Positions 24,380-35,328 of a stretch of 64,000 nucleotides of DNA are shown here, piece after piece; position 1 is the first letter of the stretch; each line of letters starts with the position of its first letter. The stretch is taken from the NCBI GenBank assembly GCA_900660155.1, contig CABFPE010000304.1, forward strand, positions 77,087 to 141,086, read 5' to 3'. This stretch comes from Hofstenia miamia (lineage: Eukaryota; Xenacoelomorpha; Acoela; Hofsteniidae). The notes below the pieces were generated by a model. It ran no database searches. It was not told where the DNA came from and saw only the letters and a program-made list of their open reading frames with translations. The position numbers were made by a program, and so were the translations under genes.

Positions 24380-25380
24380 ATATTACATGCAAAGGGTTAT
24401 ATTTCAACTTTTTCAAATACACTGTTATTTCACTTAACAAAATTCCACACGTTCTAATCATTAACATTCGCAATAGTTGTAATTAATTCGTTTTTCGGGG
24501 GTCTATACATTACAGGCAAAGGGTTACATTTCAGTTTTAATCAAATGCGCTGCTATTTCATTGTAAAAATTCCACACAATTAATTCGTTTTTGCTAATAT
24601 CCAATATTCAAAACGGAAAAAATATTTGCCATACTTAAACATTACAGGTATATTAAATAAAGACTTACATCATAAAGGCAATTACGACTTTCGTTTTTTC
24701 AAATACATTGCTATTTTTCATTTTAAAAAATTCCACATGTTTCTAATGACTAATATCTGTAATCGTTGTAATTAATTCGTTTTTGACAATGTTTCCTATC
24801 CATAAAACATTCAATTGCTTAATTCGTTTTTTGCTAATACAAAACGGGAAAATATTCGCCATAGTTAGACATTACAGGTATATTAAATAAAGACTTACAT
24901 CATAAAGGCAATTACGACTTTCGTTTTTTCAAATACATTGCTATTTTTCATTTTAAAAAATTCCACATGTTTCTAATGACTAATATCTGTAATCGTTGTA
25001 ATTAATTCGTTTTTGACAATGTTTCCTATCCATAAAACATTCAATTGCTTAATTCGTTTTTTGCTAATACAAAACGGGAAAATATTCGCCATAGTTAGAC
25101 ATTACAGGTATATTAAATAAAGACTTACATCATAAAGGCAATTACGACTTTCGTTTTTTCAAATACATTGCTATTTTTCATTTTAAAAAATTCCACATGT
25201 TTCTAATGACTAATATCTGTAATCGTTGTAATTAATTCGTTTTTGACAATGTTTCCTATCCATAAAACATTCAATTGCTTAATTCGTTTTTTGCTAATAC
25301 AAAACGGGAAAATATTCGCCATAGTTAAACATTACAGACGTATGAAATAAAGACTTACATGATAAAGACAAATTTCCTAA
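24380..25380. repeat. 230-bp satellite array
   Basis: Three consecutive 230-bp units (24641-24870, 24871-25100, 25101-25330) are identical except for one base at the end of the third. Each starts 'attacaggtatattaaataa' and contains 'ttccacatgtttctaatgac' and 'aattcgttttttgctaatac'. The flanks on both sides carry diverged, partial units with words such as 'attacaggcaaaggg', 'ccacacgttctaatcatt' and 'gtaattaattcg'. So an old array has been locally re-amplified or homogenised. No coding capacity is seen. Confidence 0.9.
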
Positions 25381-26559
25381 ATAAATTATAAATGCGACAC
25401 TATTAGTAAGATGTATACATATACATGCTTTCATTAATACACTATTATGATATTAGCTGTACACAACGGTATTTTCTCTGCATTTCTTTTTGGTTAATAC
25501 GGATTTTCGGATATGTACGCATTTGCTGACTGTTACATCTTTTGCGGACTTTGCACATTTTTTAGTTTACTAGGTTTATGACTCTTGTGTGGCTGTATCT
25601 ATTACATGGGTTTTCCACTTTCCAATGCGTTTTTGACCTTGCACATCATTTTCAGCTTATTTTGGTTTATGGTTCTTGCATGGGTGTATAAATTACATAG
25701 CTTTTCTGCTTTTGTAGCTTTAATGTACGTATTCCTTATCCACTCTCATTGTAGTTGGTATAAAAATGACACATTCGTTATTCACCAACTTGTAGTTGAC
25801 GTCATTTCACCTGTATTGCATAGTTGATATAGAAATGAGAATACGTTTTTCCAAGTGATTCACCATTCTTGTACTTGTCACTCAATTCCCCATTGCTGAA
25901 TTTGATTTCCGATCGGTTAATTAGTCAACTCCATGTCAAAATCACCTTCTAAGCGTACAATTGCGTGTAAATAGTGTATTATTCACACATAAAAATATAG
26001 GCGCATAGTATTTTAAAGATAGATAGCTAAGAATTTTGAGAAAATTGCATACTAATATTTTGTAAGTGTAGGAGCTCTACAATATCAGCCACTGTCAAGT
26101 GTTAGGTTGAATATTGCTAAAAAATAAAAATATTGCTTGATTAATATACAAGAGTTAGAAATATTGCAAATTAGTACAAATGAGGAAAGCAAAAACATTA
26201 AATTCGGGGATAAAAGGTGTACCAATGTTTCTATGTGTTAGATGTATTTCGAGATCTAAGCCAAAGCCCGCAGCTTTAAATGTATTTTGAGATTGAAATC
26301 AGCTCGCCAGGGCTAACAATTCAGCTAAGTTGGATAAAAACCCAAATTTAAATGCATATTCGGTAAAATTCAACAAGAAACGTACATGAATAATAAAAAC
26401 CACGAAATCAAAGCATCCATTTCATAGCTGAGCGTAAAACTTGGCTAGATTGACCAAGCTTTCACTTCAATTTACCCTCGTCAACCAGAATAACTACGAA
26501 TTTGACATATTCTTTAACGTAATAAGACAGAAATGGTTTTCTAATATGAAACACCGTCA
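25381..26559. other. no gene seen; short diverged tandem copies
   Basis: Around 25552-25720 a unit of about 85 bp ('tgcacat..ttttagtttac..ggtttatg.ttcttg.gtgg.tgta') occurs at least twice in diverged form. An 80-codon + frame across it (25585-25827) looks membrane-like only because of its AT-rich composition. Confidence 0.4.
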
Positions 26560-26930
26560 ACTTATACCCATAGCTAATTTTCTAACTATTAAATTGATGT
26601 GAGAGTTGCATTTTAGCTTTGAGTCAATAGTTACTCCTAGGTACTTCAAAGTGTCCACAATAGGAACATTAAGATTATTTACATTTAAAGTCACTGCAGA
26701 CATATCATTATTGCATTAATTCGGGTGCAAAATACAAAATCCTGTTTTAGCTTCATTAATATTCAACTTTTGCACACAAATGGATTTTGACAATTTGTTA
26801 CAATTCAATTCTATAGATTCCGCTGCTAGGTGCATTGATGAATTACCGCTGAAAACACAGGTGTCATTGGCATATTGGATTAAATTGCAATTAGTTATAG
26901 AATGCATGTCATCTACATAAATAAATGATG
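26560..26930 (-). mobile_element. LINE reverse-transcriptase fragment
   Basis: One - strand frame carries IQYANDTCVFSGN, the Y-x-D-D catalytic motif with the first Asp changed to Asn (YAND). It continues with LSKSICVQKLNINEAKTGF, then VDTLKYLGVTIDSKL and SHINLIVRKLAMG. This order (palm motif, 'L-N-x-x-K-T' strand, then 'K-Y-L-G-x-x-I-D-x-x-L') is that of LINE reverse transcriptases of the jockey/CR1 type. There is a stop at 26716-26718, and the catalytic Asp is replaced. It is a truncated dead copy. Confidence 0.8.
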
Positions 26931-27181
26931 TAAAAAATTAAACTTCCACCCGCATTGTTCACAAGGATATTTTTGTTGCTTCTTAAATTCAATTGTTTTA
27001 AGGCATTGATAATAGATCAACCAGATAAATTGTTTTTGTTTTAGCGTCAACTGAACTAACAATGATGCTAGCTTTATACAATTAAACATTCTCCATTTAA
27101 TTTATACACTTAATATTCGTGCAGAATTCATTTTTTACAACAATCGATTGTGATGATAGCGGTTTTTGAACATTTGTTCAT

Positions 27182-27184
<3 letters not shown>

Positions 27185-27228
<44 letters not shown>
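27185..27228. repeat. (TA)22 microsatellite
   Basis: Uninterrupted AT units. Confidence 0.9.
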
Positions 27229-27232
<4 letters not shown>

Positions 27233-27385
27233 ACACCTAAAATTAACAATGAGTTTTTTCTTTTTGCAATGAATGGTTGACATTCGAACAGGTTTTTGTT
27301 AGCGAATTATCACCGCGTTACTAGATGTCATGCTAGGTTAATATTCACACTATGTACATAAGATGGAATTATAGAAATGAGCAAA

Positions 27386-27630
27386 TGTTATACTAAATGT
27401 GGCTTAAAGGCATCGAAGTATCTAACGTACATTAGCATTAATTGAAAACAACTGGTTTTTGAGTCTCACTCTTCGACATTATGGCAGTGTTATTATAGAG
27501 ACTATTATGTTATAGCAAATACGTTTTAAAGGTGTTGTATCCAATAAGAGATGTTAGCATTAATTGAAGGCATAAACGATTCTTGAATCACATTTCTTCC
27601 ACATGGAGAGGGTGTTTGAATAACTAGTCA
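27386..27630. repeat. diverged ~122-bp tandem duplication
   Basis: Two adjacent copies start 'tgttata.t/gaaat' at 27386 and 27508. They share 'ttaaagg', 'gttagcattaattgaa' or 'cattagcattaattgaa', 'ttcttgaatcaca/ttttgagtctca' and 'ttc.acat'. Divergence is high. No coding capacity. Confidence 0.45.
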
Positions 27631-27680
27631 TTACTATAAACATCGACTTTTACCGTACAATAGAGCCATCAATTTTATAG

Positions 27681-28091
27681 CAAATCAATGCTGAGTACCA
27701 GCACATAGCTGAAACTCCGCTTAAATACATTAACAACATTAATTATGAAGTCAATGGCCATAACAATAAGGCCTTTATTAAGAGTTCTCTTTCGAATATC
27801 CACATTGCTGCCCTCGTTCACCACAATGGTAAAGTAACAAGTAAGTTTGAAGACAAATGGAACATAGCCTTTCGTCACTTTAGTAATGCATACGCCCGTG
27901 AGCTAACCCGTCCCGTTTCAAGCTTAGACGCCCCCGCCATTACTCCAGAGGACTGCTCTCTTCTCGACCAACCCCTGGGAGCGAGATATCCCCGTGCGAT
28001 TACTAACCTAAAAAATTCATTTTCCAATTTGAGACCAACAAATTTGCATTCATGTTTTGTTAGAGCAATTTTTGAACATAGGTATCTATAA
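27681..28091 (+). CDS. terminal exon of an unrecognised gene
   Basis: A frame of 136 codons plus TAA (28089-28091) without any ATG starts right after an acceptor-like 'aattttatag' (AG 27679-27680). This length is unusual in such AT-rich DNA, and the 3' half is much richer in G+C than the flanks. The peptide includes HIAALVHHNGKVTSKFEDKW, NIAFRHFSNAYARELTRPVS, SLLDQPLGARYPRAITNLKN and ends SCFVRAIFEHRYL. I recognise no family, membrane segment or low-complexity tract. Entry is in phase 0, so the preceding exon should end on a codon boundary. I could not find it. It lies tail-to-tail with ERCC2, with stops 217 bp apart. It may be the last exon of a host gene; a transposon origin cannot be excluded. 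Confidence 0.55.
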   Translation, partial: QINAEYQHIAETPLKYINNINYEVNGHNNKAFIKSSLSNIHIAALVHHNGKVTSKFEDKWNIAFRHFSNAYARELTRPVSSLDAPAITPEDCSLLDQPLGARYPRAITNLKNSFSNLRPTNLHSCFVRAIFEHRYL

Positions 28092-28223
28092 AAAAATTCC
28101 ACAAATTGTAAATTAAAAAATAATATTTACATGTTTAAACAATTATTCCTTAATTTTAAAATGTTAATATTTGTCAATTTTAATTGGGGAAGGGAGGGGG
28201 GTTCAGTGTAATATTGCAAAAGT

Positions 28224-28229
28224 AATAAA
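28224..28229 (+). promoter_or_regulatory. candidate polyadenylation signal for the 27681 exon
   Basis: AATAAA on the + strand, 133 nt past the stop of the upstream exon, in the gap between the two convergent genes. Confidence 0.35.
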
Positions 28230-28273
28230 ATAGTAAAAACCAAAAATGAAAACAATAATTGTTCTTAACAAAA

Positions 28274-28279
28274 TTTAAT
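28274..28279 (-). promoter_or_regulatory. candidate polyadenylation signal for ERCC2
   Basis: ATTAAA read on the - strand about 30 nt beyond the ERCC2 stop codon. If used, the 3' ends of the convergent genes would lie close together or overlap. Confidence 0.35.
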
Positions 28280-28307
28280 ACTACAACACTTAATTGAAAA
28301 ATTTAAT

Positions 28308-28496
28308 TTAATGTACGCTAACGCTTTGTTCTACGCGCTTCATAATAGTTTCATTGTCAAGATGTTCTCTTGTCAAAAGCGAAAGGCCTAATTGATCTTC
28401 ATGGGGACATTTCTGCGCCATATTGTGAAGAAATTTACGAGAAATCATCAAGGCTTCGTCTGTGGAAAGATTAACAGCGCTTTTCAGTAAATGAGC
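28308..28496 (-). CDS. ERCC2: ERCC2 last coding exon
   Basis: 189 bp including TAA. After 'caatgtttttag' it reads [40 protein letters not shown], then [17 protein letters not shown] and a short tail SVSVH. The E-D-Q-L-G-L-S-L-L block is the conserved XPD C-terminal signature that contacts the p44 subunit side of TFIIH. Confidence 0.95.
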   Translation of the reverse strand, partial: AHLLKSAVNLSTDEALMISRKFLHNMAQKCPHEDQLGLSLLTREHLDNETIMKRVEQSVSVH

Positions 28497-31400
28497 CTAA
28501 AAACATTGTTAAAGAAAACACAGAAATACTCTCTATTATATGCATAAGTCGAAGATACATTTTTACATTATTTTTAAAATAACCTGATTACCCTAATTGT
28601 AACGATTTCATTGCTTAAATGTACATATTCACACAATATTTCCAATAATCAAGCCGGTTTTTCACTAATATAAATTTAAAGGATGCGCTTAAAATCGAAA
28701 ATTTTTATGCATTTCTCATTACCAAAGATAATAAAATCAAACTTTTCTAGATTAAAATTAATTTTATTTGAAGTGGAAAATGCAAATCATTTGACGCACT
28801 AGTAGTTTTGAGATGATCAGCATAAAAATAACAAAAAGTATTAGATCAACAGTCAAGAACTTCATTGATGAAAATCAAAAATAAAATCGGACCTTAATAT
28901 GATTCTTGCGGAAGAGCTGCAAATGGGCAGTGCCAAAGATTTAACAATGCAGTGTCATACCGTGTTTGGAAAAAAATATATTTAATAAATAAGCGACTGA
29001 AACTCACAATTTAGTAAAAGGCACTTTATTATTAAGGCAGTTTACGAGGCAGAAGATCTGGTAAAAAGCGAATTGTGCGGCTAGCCACATTAAGGGCGCC
29101 TAAACATGCTGCGCTTTAGTAGCCGCATTATCTCAATTTAATTGCTCCTCTGGAGCAGAATTCACTCCTCTGCATCAAGCCATATTAGTGATAAACAACT
29201 TGCCAATCATTTTGTTAGCCTTTTTCAATTGTGATTGGCTTTCTACCTTGCTTGTAACCAATTAGAATTCACCAAAATATATTTTACTAAAGCTGAGCAC
29301 ATGAAAACCCGGATAAACAAAATCTTTAAAAAACAATTTTGATCACAAATTGGCCGTATTGGCTACTACACCGAATTTAGCTGCTCCGCATCTCGTGTAA
29401 ACAAGAGTATTATAAATGTTCAATCCAGCTTATAGGTTGTATTTTGTTGATAACTGTCACTCTGCATAGAGTTAAAAATCAATTGAATTACAACGATAAT
29501 AACAATTTATGGGCATAAAAATGAAAATTTTTAAAAAGAATATTAACACTTATATAGAAAATTCTATAAAGCAATCTACATATTCAAACTTTTTATCAGT
29601 GCATTTTTAAGTTGCATCTGTGGGGATGATCATCACAGAGAAAAGATTGATGATTAGCCCATATCATCCAAACAGCATGGAAATGGGCTATATTGGCTTA
29701 TATACCTTCAGTAAAATCTCTCTAGTTGTTTACAAGCTTCATTACTATCGTATGGTATTAAAGTAAAATGACAAATCTGTGTTAGTGTTTGATGGATGAA
29801 GTGTGACAAGTATTTCAAAGTACTTTCAGCTAAACCACCGTTTTCCAAGTTTCATTTCAATTTAGTAATTGAAACTTTCAAAAACAATTATTTGAATAAG
29901 AAATTCAATGATTTTTAAATTGGTATCATAAATTCATGAAAAAAACACCTGAATCCACTTGGGTAGTTTATCCCGCTTGTCAGATCTGCAATAGCGCTTA
30001 TCAGCCAGTATCATTATGCCGTAATCCGTTTTTCCACGTAACGCTCGACCGAGGCACTGTGCCGCATGTCTCATTGCATCAAAAGTAAGAAAATCACTTT
30101 CACGAATTCCGTAGTTCTCTCGAAGAAATTGCAAACGCGCCTAAAATAAAATTTTTTAAAAGTCTAAAAAGTAAGATGTACCAAATAATGGATTTTAAAA
30201 TATATTCATTACAAAATGCTCACATGATATAATCACTTCATTTTGTGACATGTCTCGATGAAATATTAAGCCTAAGGAAAACAAAATTCCAAATGATCTT
30301 CCTTATTTATCCATGATTCAAAAACATTATTAAAGCAAAAACGTAGGGTTATATCAAATTCGAAATCACACACAATAATACGCTTTTTCATTGAATTCCT
30401 GTTTTGTGAATCCAAGTCACAAGAACCATTGGTCAAATTAAGAGATCAGTTCCGCGATCCTCTTGTATCCATTCCGCACAAAACCTTCACGATTGTGACC
30501 AAATGTGATTTCAAATCACATATTCAATTTGTGAAAAAACAAATAGTTGAACAGAACACTCTTGAACTCAGGTATCTGGTATACTGCTCTTATTAGGATA
30601 ATATCTTTTCAACTTGTTAGATTCTGTCCAGAAACGTGTAGGGCGCCTTGGTATAACCGAACTTTTTACACCCATACCCACTATCATCTACCAACGTGAT
30701 AAAAATGTGTAAAAAGTCTATTTCTCAAGACCTGCATCGTTCATTATACGATGTATTGTCGAGAAAACGGATTAGTCAACATCCACACTTAGATCCCAGT
30801 CTTCTGCTTGCACAAGACAAAAACAAAATGGACATTTGGATTTTAGTTAGGAATGAGCAAACTTAACGTTCTGAAACTAACAAATATAATTGTAAACTTA
30901 TAAATTCATGAGTATAAAGAACATTGAATTGACTTAAACGTCAAAGCCCAATCACTATTTGAACATGTCCAATTAGAAACTAATTGACTATGAACATCAT
31001 TCGAGGGTTTGCAAAAAAGCGTAAAAGAGAGTCGGAGCACAAATAAAATGAAATAACCTTCAACAATTTCCATGGATGCGAGCATCTCAATATTGAGCTT
31101 CACTACTCACAAATTTATTAGCACGAAATTCAGTCCTACCAACTTTGCATAGAAGAAATGAAAAGATCGATTTTTACTGAGGAGTTTGTTCGAAATTATG
31201 AGATTTGAGCATTGAATTGAACAAATGGAAATTTGGATTTGGACAATAACTTGAGTTTACCTTTGTGAATGTGGCTCATTTACAAACCCTCAATGTTCTT
31301 AGGCCGAAATTTCATAAAACCCGATTGAAGGCTATATGGCATCGTTGCAATAAATTGCATGGAAGTAAGAAGCTGTAATTCTAAACTTTTCCAATTTTCT

Positions 31401-32958
31401 TCTGAATCAAATTGAATTTCAGAAAAAAGATCATTATTTTTTGTCAATAACAAAGATTTTAAAAAGAAATTTAAAATATTTGGAATTGAAAATTGACTGT
31501 AGCACACATACCTTTAATATTCTACTTTGTGTGTAGACGTATGGAATGCCGAACATGACTACACATCGACCCAAGTGATCAGTAAAATCAATACCCTCAG
31601 ATACCTTTCCCCGTGCAACGGATAATAGAACAGCACCCCTGCCTGTCTCGCATGCCAGATGGTAATTGGCTAACGCGGTAGCTGTTTCAGTACCGTCCGT
31701 TGTTTCAATAAATACCAATTTATGCCGTTGGATAGCGTCTAATAAACCCTAAAATAAATTAGATTTCAAATTCACATGTCGAAAAAAAATTTTAAAACAA
31801 TGAAAACCGCTTCAACAGTCTTACGTAAAAGGAAGTCTTTAATTGGAAACAGTTACGCAATTTCACTACAAGCGAAGTGCACGCTACTCAAACTTTAGTA
31901 GCGGCAATGCTTTTGAAATTAAAAATAAACATAAAAGTACATTTGAAAATACTAAGCAAAATTAAAGCTTCCGGAATTCGTCACAAAATTTGAAAAGTTG
32001 CTTAGGGGTTGTTGAAACGAATTCCAAAATCATTTAGATACTTTAAAAGGAAATGAAAATTTATAATCCTACATTATAAAAATAACCACATTAGTAATTT
32101 CATTCAAAAACTACTCCGCGCAGCACTACTTGTGTGAATGAAGCACTATTTTGGCTAAAAAACGAATATAATAATTATTTTAAAAAAGGCAAAGCGCAAA
32201 GCTGCTCAGTGAAACAAAATTAATAAATATCTAAAGAAATTGTGAAATTATGAAATTCGATTCAAAAGATAAAAACGGCGAAAGATTTTTCAGAAATATA
32301 GTTAGAAGATGATTGCAATTGATACAATGCTGTCAGACGGGAGTGGGCAAGCGCGCCGTAAAATTACTAAATTGGCACGAGCTGGGGTGAGACTGGGTAT
32401 CATCAAAATTTACAGGACGTTGAAATTTACAGCTGTTGAAATTCTAAATCCCTTCATAGTTTGGAATGAAAAGAAATGGCAGTTACCGTCCTTGAAAGCC
32501 TTGTGTACATAATACATAGAATTGGGGGCAATATATAAACCAAAATGAAAAATATTAGATTTATTGGCCATTTCAACAGTTATGCATGGATTTTAAAGCT
32601 AATTTTTATATTATTAATAATAATATCGGATAAAATTCTCAGATAGCAGTTCGTCCGGTAAAAATGAGGTCCGGTTCCGGCCATGAAGAAATGCCCGTTT
32701 CACTCGGAACATGTCAGATTTTGGCCAGTATTTTTATTAGCACCAGAAATTTACATGCCTAAGTCATTTCTAATAATTTAAAAAAAACCAGTGTAGGATA
32801 GTCTTGTTTCAAAGTAATACGTAGCGCCCTCAATGAACTTAGCGCTTATATACAGCATATCAGTTAACCTATACCATAGCGCCCGTATATATTGTGCTAT
32901 TTATACTTAGTGGAAAATAAATATATATATACATATATATATATATAAATATATATAC

Positions 32959-32989
<31 letters not shown>

Positions 32990-35144
32990 AATATATATAC
33001 ATATATATATACATATATATATATATAAATATATATACATATATATATACATATATATATATATAAATATATATACATATATATATACATATATATATAT
33101 ATAAATATATATACATATATATATACATATATATATATATAAATATATATACATATATATATACATATATATATATATAAATATATATACATATATATAT
33201 ACATATATATATATATAAATATATATACATATATATATACATATATATATATATAAATATATATACATATATATATANAGAAAATCCTACTTGCGAATAC
33301 CAAGCTGCAACGGCTGTTTCCATATAGGTATAGCTAGGAAAGAAACCAACAATTCCATCAGGCACTGAGGCAGCCAATTCACAGAGAAGAGCCCCATAGT
33401 TTCGTAGCACTGCCGGATCTTCACGTTGCTCAAAACGCGTAGTAACAGCAACCTATTTCATAAAGTAATGTAAACCAGTTAATTATATGTTGGGTTTACA
33501 CAAATTTGCTAAGGCATATAAAATTTCAAGTTGGTATCGTAGCTTTAAAAAATTGTCTACTTTTTACATGAACACGGTAGGCAATTAATTTATTTCAGAA
33601 TTTGCGAACTACATTTACTCACTCTGCACAATGTCAGAATTCAGCTAGTCACTATTCAATAGATACATTCATTAAACAAATTCTAAGAATACATTAAAAG
33701 TGTGTATATTCTACTAATGCATAAAACTACATACACAATTTTGTTATTCATAAATTTAAGTTTCGATATATTCCCAAAGAAAGTATTACACATTTATTGT
33801 CAATTAATCGACACTAGGTATTAAAAAACGAACTATGATAAATTCAATTTCTATAACTGATTTTGTCAATAAATGTTAGAGTGAAAGTTATTAAATTAGA
33901 GTTAACTATTAATTTACAAAAAGCTAATTATTAAAAAATAAATTAATCGTTACCAGTTCCAAAATATACAAAATTCGTATTCAATATAAAATGTTATAAA
34001 AACCAAAATTCAGTGATTTCAATTGAAAATAAATGTTTCGACATGATAATGAATAATCTGCGAGATAGATTTTCTTACTATTACAAATTTTTATTAAATT
34101 TTTACGTAAACTAAATTGAAGGGTAAACACTCTCACACTATGACCTGATAAAATATGTTGTTAGAGTTCGTTGCAACACCACGACAATTTACTTCCATTC
34201 ACTCAGTACCGTGTAAATACAAATTTGAGGTAACTCATAGCAAACTCGTGGATTTTATGTAACACAATTGTTTAAAGACATTTAAATAGTGAAGCGACTG
34301 AGTGATTAAAATTGGAATTAGTGAAACAACTTATTTATAGTTTACCTGATCAGAACCCCTGGAAACAATAAGAGGGCAAATAGATGAACGAGCAAGAGTC
34401 ATTGTAAACGAAGCCATAGTAACAGGAGTGAAATCTAGCATCTTAGGATACATGTCCAATGGTGAAAGTGTACCTGAAGTAATAACTACACTGGGATATG
34501 CATTTAAAACAGGTTTGAGAGCAACGGATGCATCCAAACAAGTGAGAGTCAGAATTGGAGCACTAAATATTAAAAACTAATAACGTGTATTAAGAGAATT
34601 TAAGTGTCCAATGTAAATTAGATTTGCATGGGAATCGGCATCTTTATAAGCACAATTTAGCAATCAAATACAGTTCATTATAAGTCAACCAAGTGATTCA
34701 ATCTTGAAAAAACATAGAATCACTTTCATGTTCAGCACTTGAATCACAGAAAACTTGGGAAATCTTTGATGTGAAAATGGTAAGAAATTTTATGTTTACT
34801 TAAAGGAACAAAAACTTATATGTACATACGGCTTACTAGAATTTAGTAGGCCGTAATATACTACATGTGGGAATACACGGTTTTACCATGTAAATAACTA
34901 AAAACAACCATACAATGGTGAAGTTGTTCAGAGTGTAGAATGATATTCACCTAATAGTTGGAGTGCGATCATCGAATGGTTCTATGATTACGAGAAATCC
35001 GTCGGAATAGCTGGAAACCATTGTAGCGAAATGGCAGACATTTACTAAGGGAGAAATGTTGTGAACATCTTGCAATTCCAATGTTTCTATCATGCTGCTT
35101 AACCTCGTAGAGCAGAACTGCAGAGGCTTTTTCTCAATACAAAC
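28308..35144 (-). CDS. ERCC2: ERCC2/XPD helicase, C-terminal half (six exons)
   Basis: XPD is the 5'-3' DNA helicase of TFIIH. It opens DNA for nucleotide excision repair and bridges the core to the CAK kinase. Six exons on the - strand, 35144-34951, 34562-34346, 33452-33291, 31748-31512, 30140-29949 and 28496-28308, join in phase to 396 residues plus TAA. Each has AG/GT borders, and the product is collinear with human XPD from about residue 369 to the end. Visible are [26 protein letters not shown] (motif III region), [26 protein letters not shown] (motif V), [20 protein letters not shown] (motif VI, arginine finger region) and the conserved tail EDQLGLSLL. No in-frame stop or frameshift is seen, so the copy looks functional. 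The N-terminal half (Walker A, Fe-S cysteines, DEAH box, arch) was not found between 35145 and the gap at 37542. Confidence 0.97.
29042..29410. mobile_element. possible hAT-type MITE in an ERCC2 intron
   Basis: A GC-richer island inside the last intron. It has inverted GCCAATCA (29202-29209) and TGATTGGC (29232-29239) in the middle. Loosely inverted outer words ('cctaaacatgctgcgctttagtagccg' theme at left, 'ggctacta...agctgctccgcatctcgtgtaaac' at right) sit at the ends. The ends match only in part, so boundaries are approximate. Confidence 0.35.
29949..30140 (-). CDS. ERCC2: ERCC2 exon with motif VI
   Basis: A 192-bp exon of 64 codons in phase 0 on both sides. It encodes [20 protein letters not shown], then [20 protein letters not shown] (Q-x-x-G-R-x-x-R, ATP-contacting arginines present) and ADKRY...KLPKWIQ. 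Confidence 0.97.
30618..30800 (+). mobile_element. LINE 3'-end fragment in an ERCC2 intron
   Basis: The + frame reads [19 protein letters not shown] followed by [14 protein letters not shown] and a stop. 'L-D-x-V-Q-x-R-x-x-R-L' near the C-terminus is typical of jockey/CR1-type LINE reverse transcriptases. The following text, in other frames, resembles the usual short C-terminal extension. It is on the strand opposite to ERCC2. Confidence 0.5.
31512..31748 (-). CDS. ERCC2: ERCC2 exon with motif V
   Basis: A 237-bp exon of 79 codons in phase 0 on both sides, with donor GTATGT and acceptor 'taattttattttag'-like. It encodes [16 protein letters not shown], the motif V strand [16 protein letters not shown] and [17 protein letters not shown]. 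Confidence 0.97.
32925..33277. repeat. AT minisatellite, 38-bp period, ending in an N
   Basis: Eight to nine copies of a unit made of 'aaatatatatac', 'atatatatatac' and 'atatatatatatat'. The 'aaat' marks fall at 32947, 32989, 33027, 33065, 33103, 33141, 33179, 33217 and 33255, so the spacing is 42 once and then 38 seven times. An N at 33278 closes the array, suggesting that its true length is unresolved. It encodes long Tyr/Ile strings in all frames, which are not genes. Confidence 0.9.
33291..33452 (-). CDS. ERCC2: ERCC2 exon [12 protein letters not shown]...WYSQ
   Basis: A 162-bp exon of 54 codons in phase 0 on both sides. It encodes [40 protein letters not shown] and AWYSQ. The donor is GTAGGA, only 12 bases from the edge of a 38-bp-period AT minisatellite. 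Confidence 0.96.
34346..34562 (-). CDS. ERCC2: ERCC2 exon with motif III region
   Basis: A 217-bp exon between 'taatatttag' and the donor gtaaac. It encodes [18 protein letters not shown], then [20 protein letters not shown] and [19 protein letters not shown], ending RGSDQ. These residues line up with the human protein without gaps. Confidence 0.96.
34828..34854. repeat. short perfect-looking hairpin
   Basis: ACGGCTTACTA-gaat-TTAGTAGGCCGT: an 11/12-bp inverted repeat with one unpaired base, inside the intron between the two most upstream ERCC2 exons found. Confidence 0.5.
34951..35144 (-). CDS. ERCC2: ERCC2 exon encoding [10 protein letters not shown]...DDRTPTI
   Basis: A 194-bp exon. The acceptor is 'attgcgtttag' (AG at 35145-35146) and the donor is gtgaat. 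It starts in phase 0 with [11 protein letters not shown] and ends two bases into a Ser codon completed by the next exon. It covers the segment just before helicase motif III, including [20 protein letters not shown]. Confidence 0.95.
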
Positions 35145-35263
35145 CTAAACGCAATATGAGAGCAATTTATAACTGACTGTTAATGCGATCACAGGAGAGA
35201 ATACAAAATTTTAGATTTTAAAAATTGTCATAAACTACACAACAAACACTCTAAGGAAGTAGT

Positions 35264-35328
<65 letters not shown>

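Noticed and set aside
25585-25827. Membrane-like 80-codon frame
   Set aside because: It spans diverged tandem copies in AT-rich DNA; hydrophobicity follows from composition.
32869-33410. Long open frames rich in Tyr and Ile on the - strand
   Set aside because: They are translations of the AT minisatellite. Only the end at 33291-33410 is real, as an ERCC2 exon.
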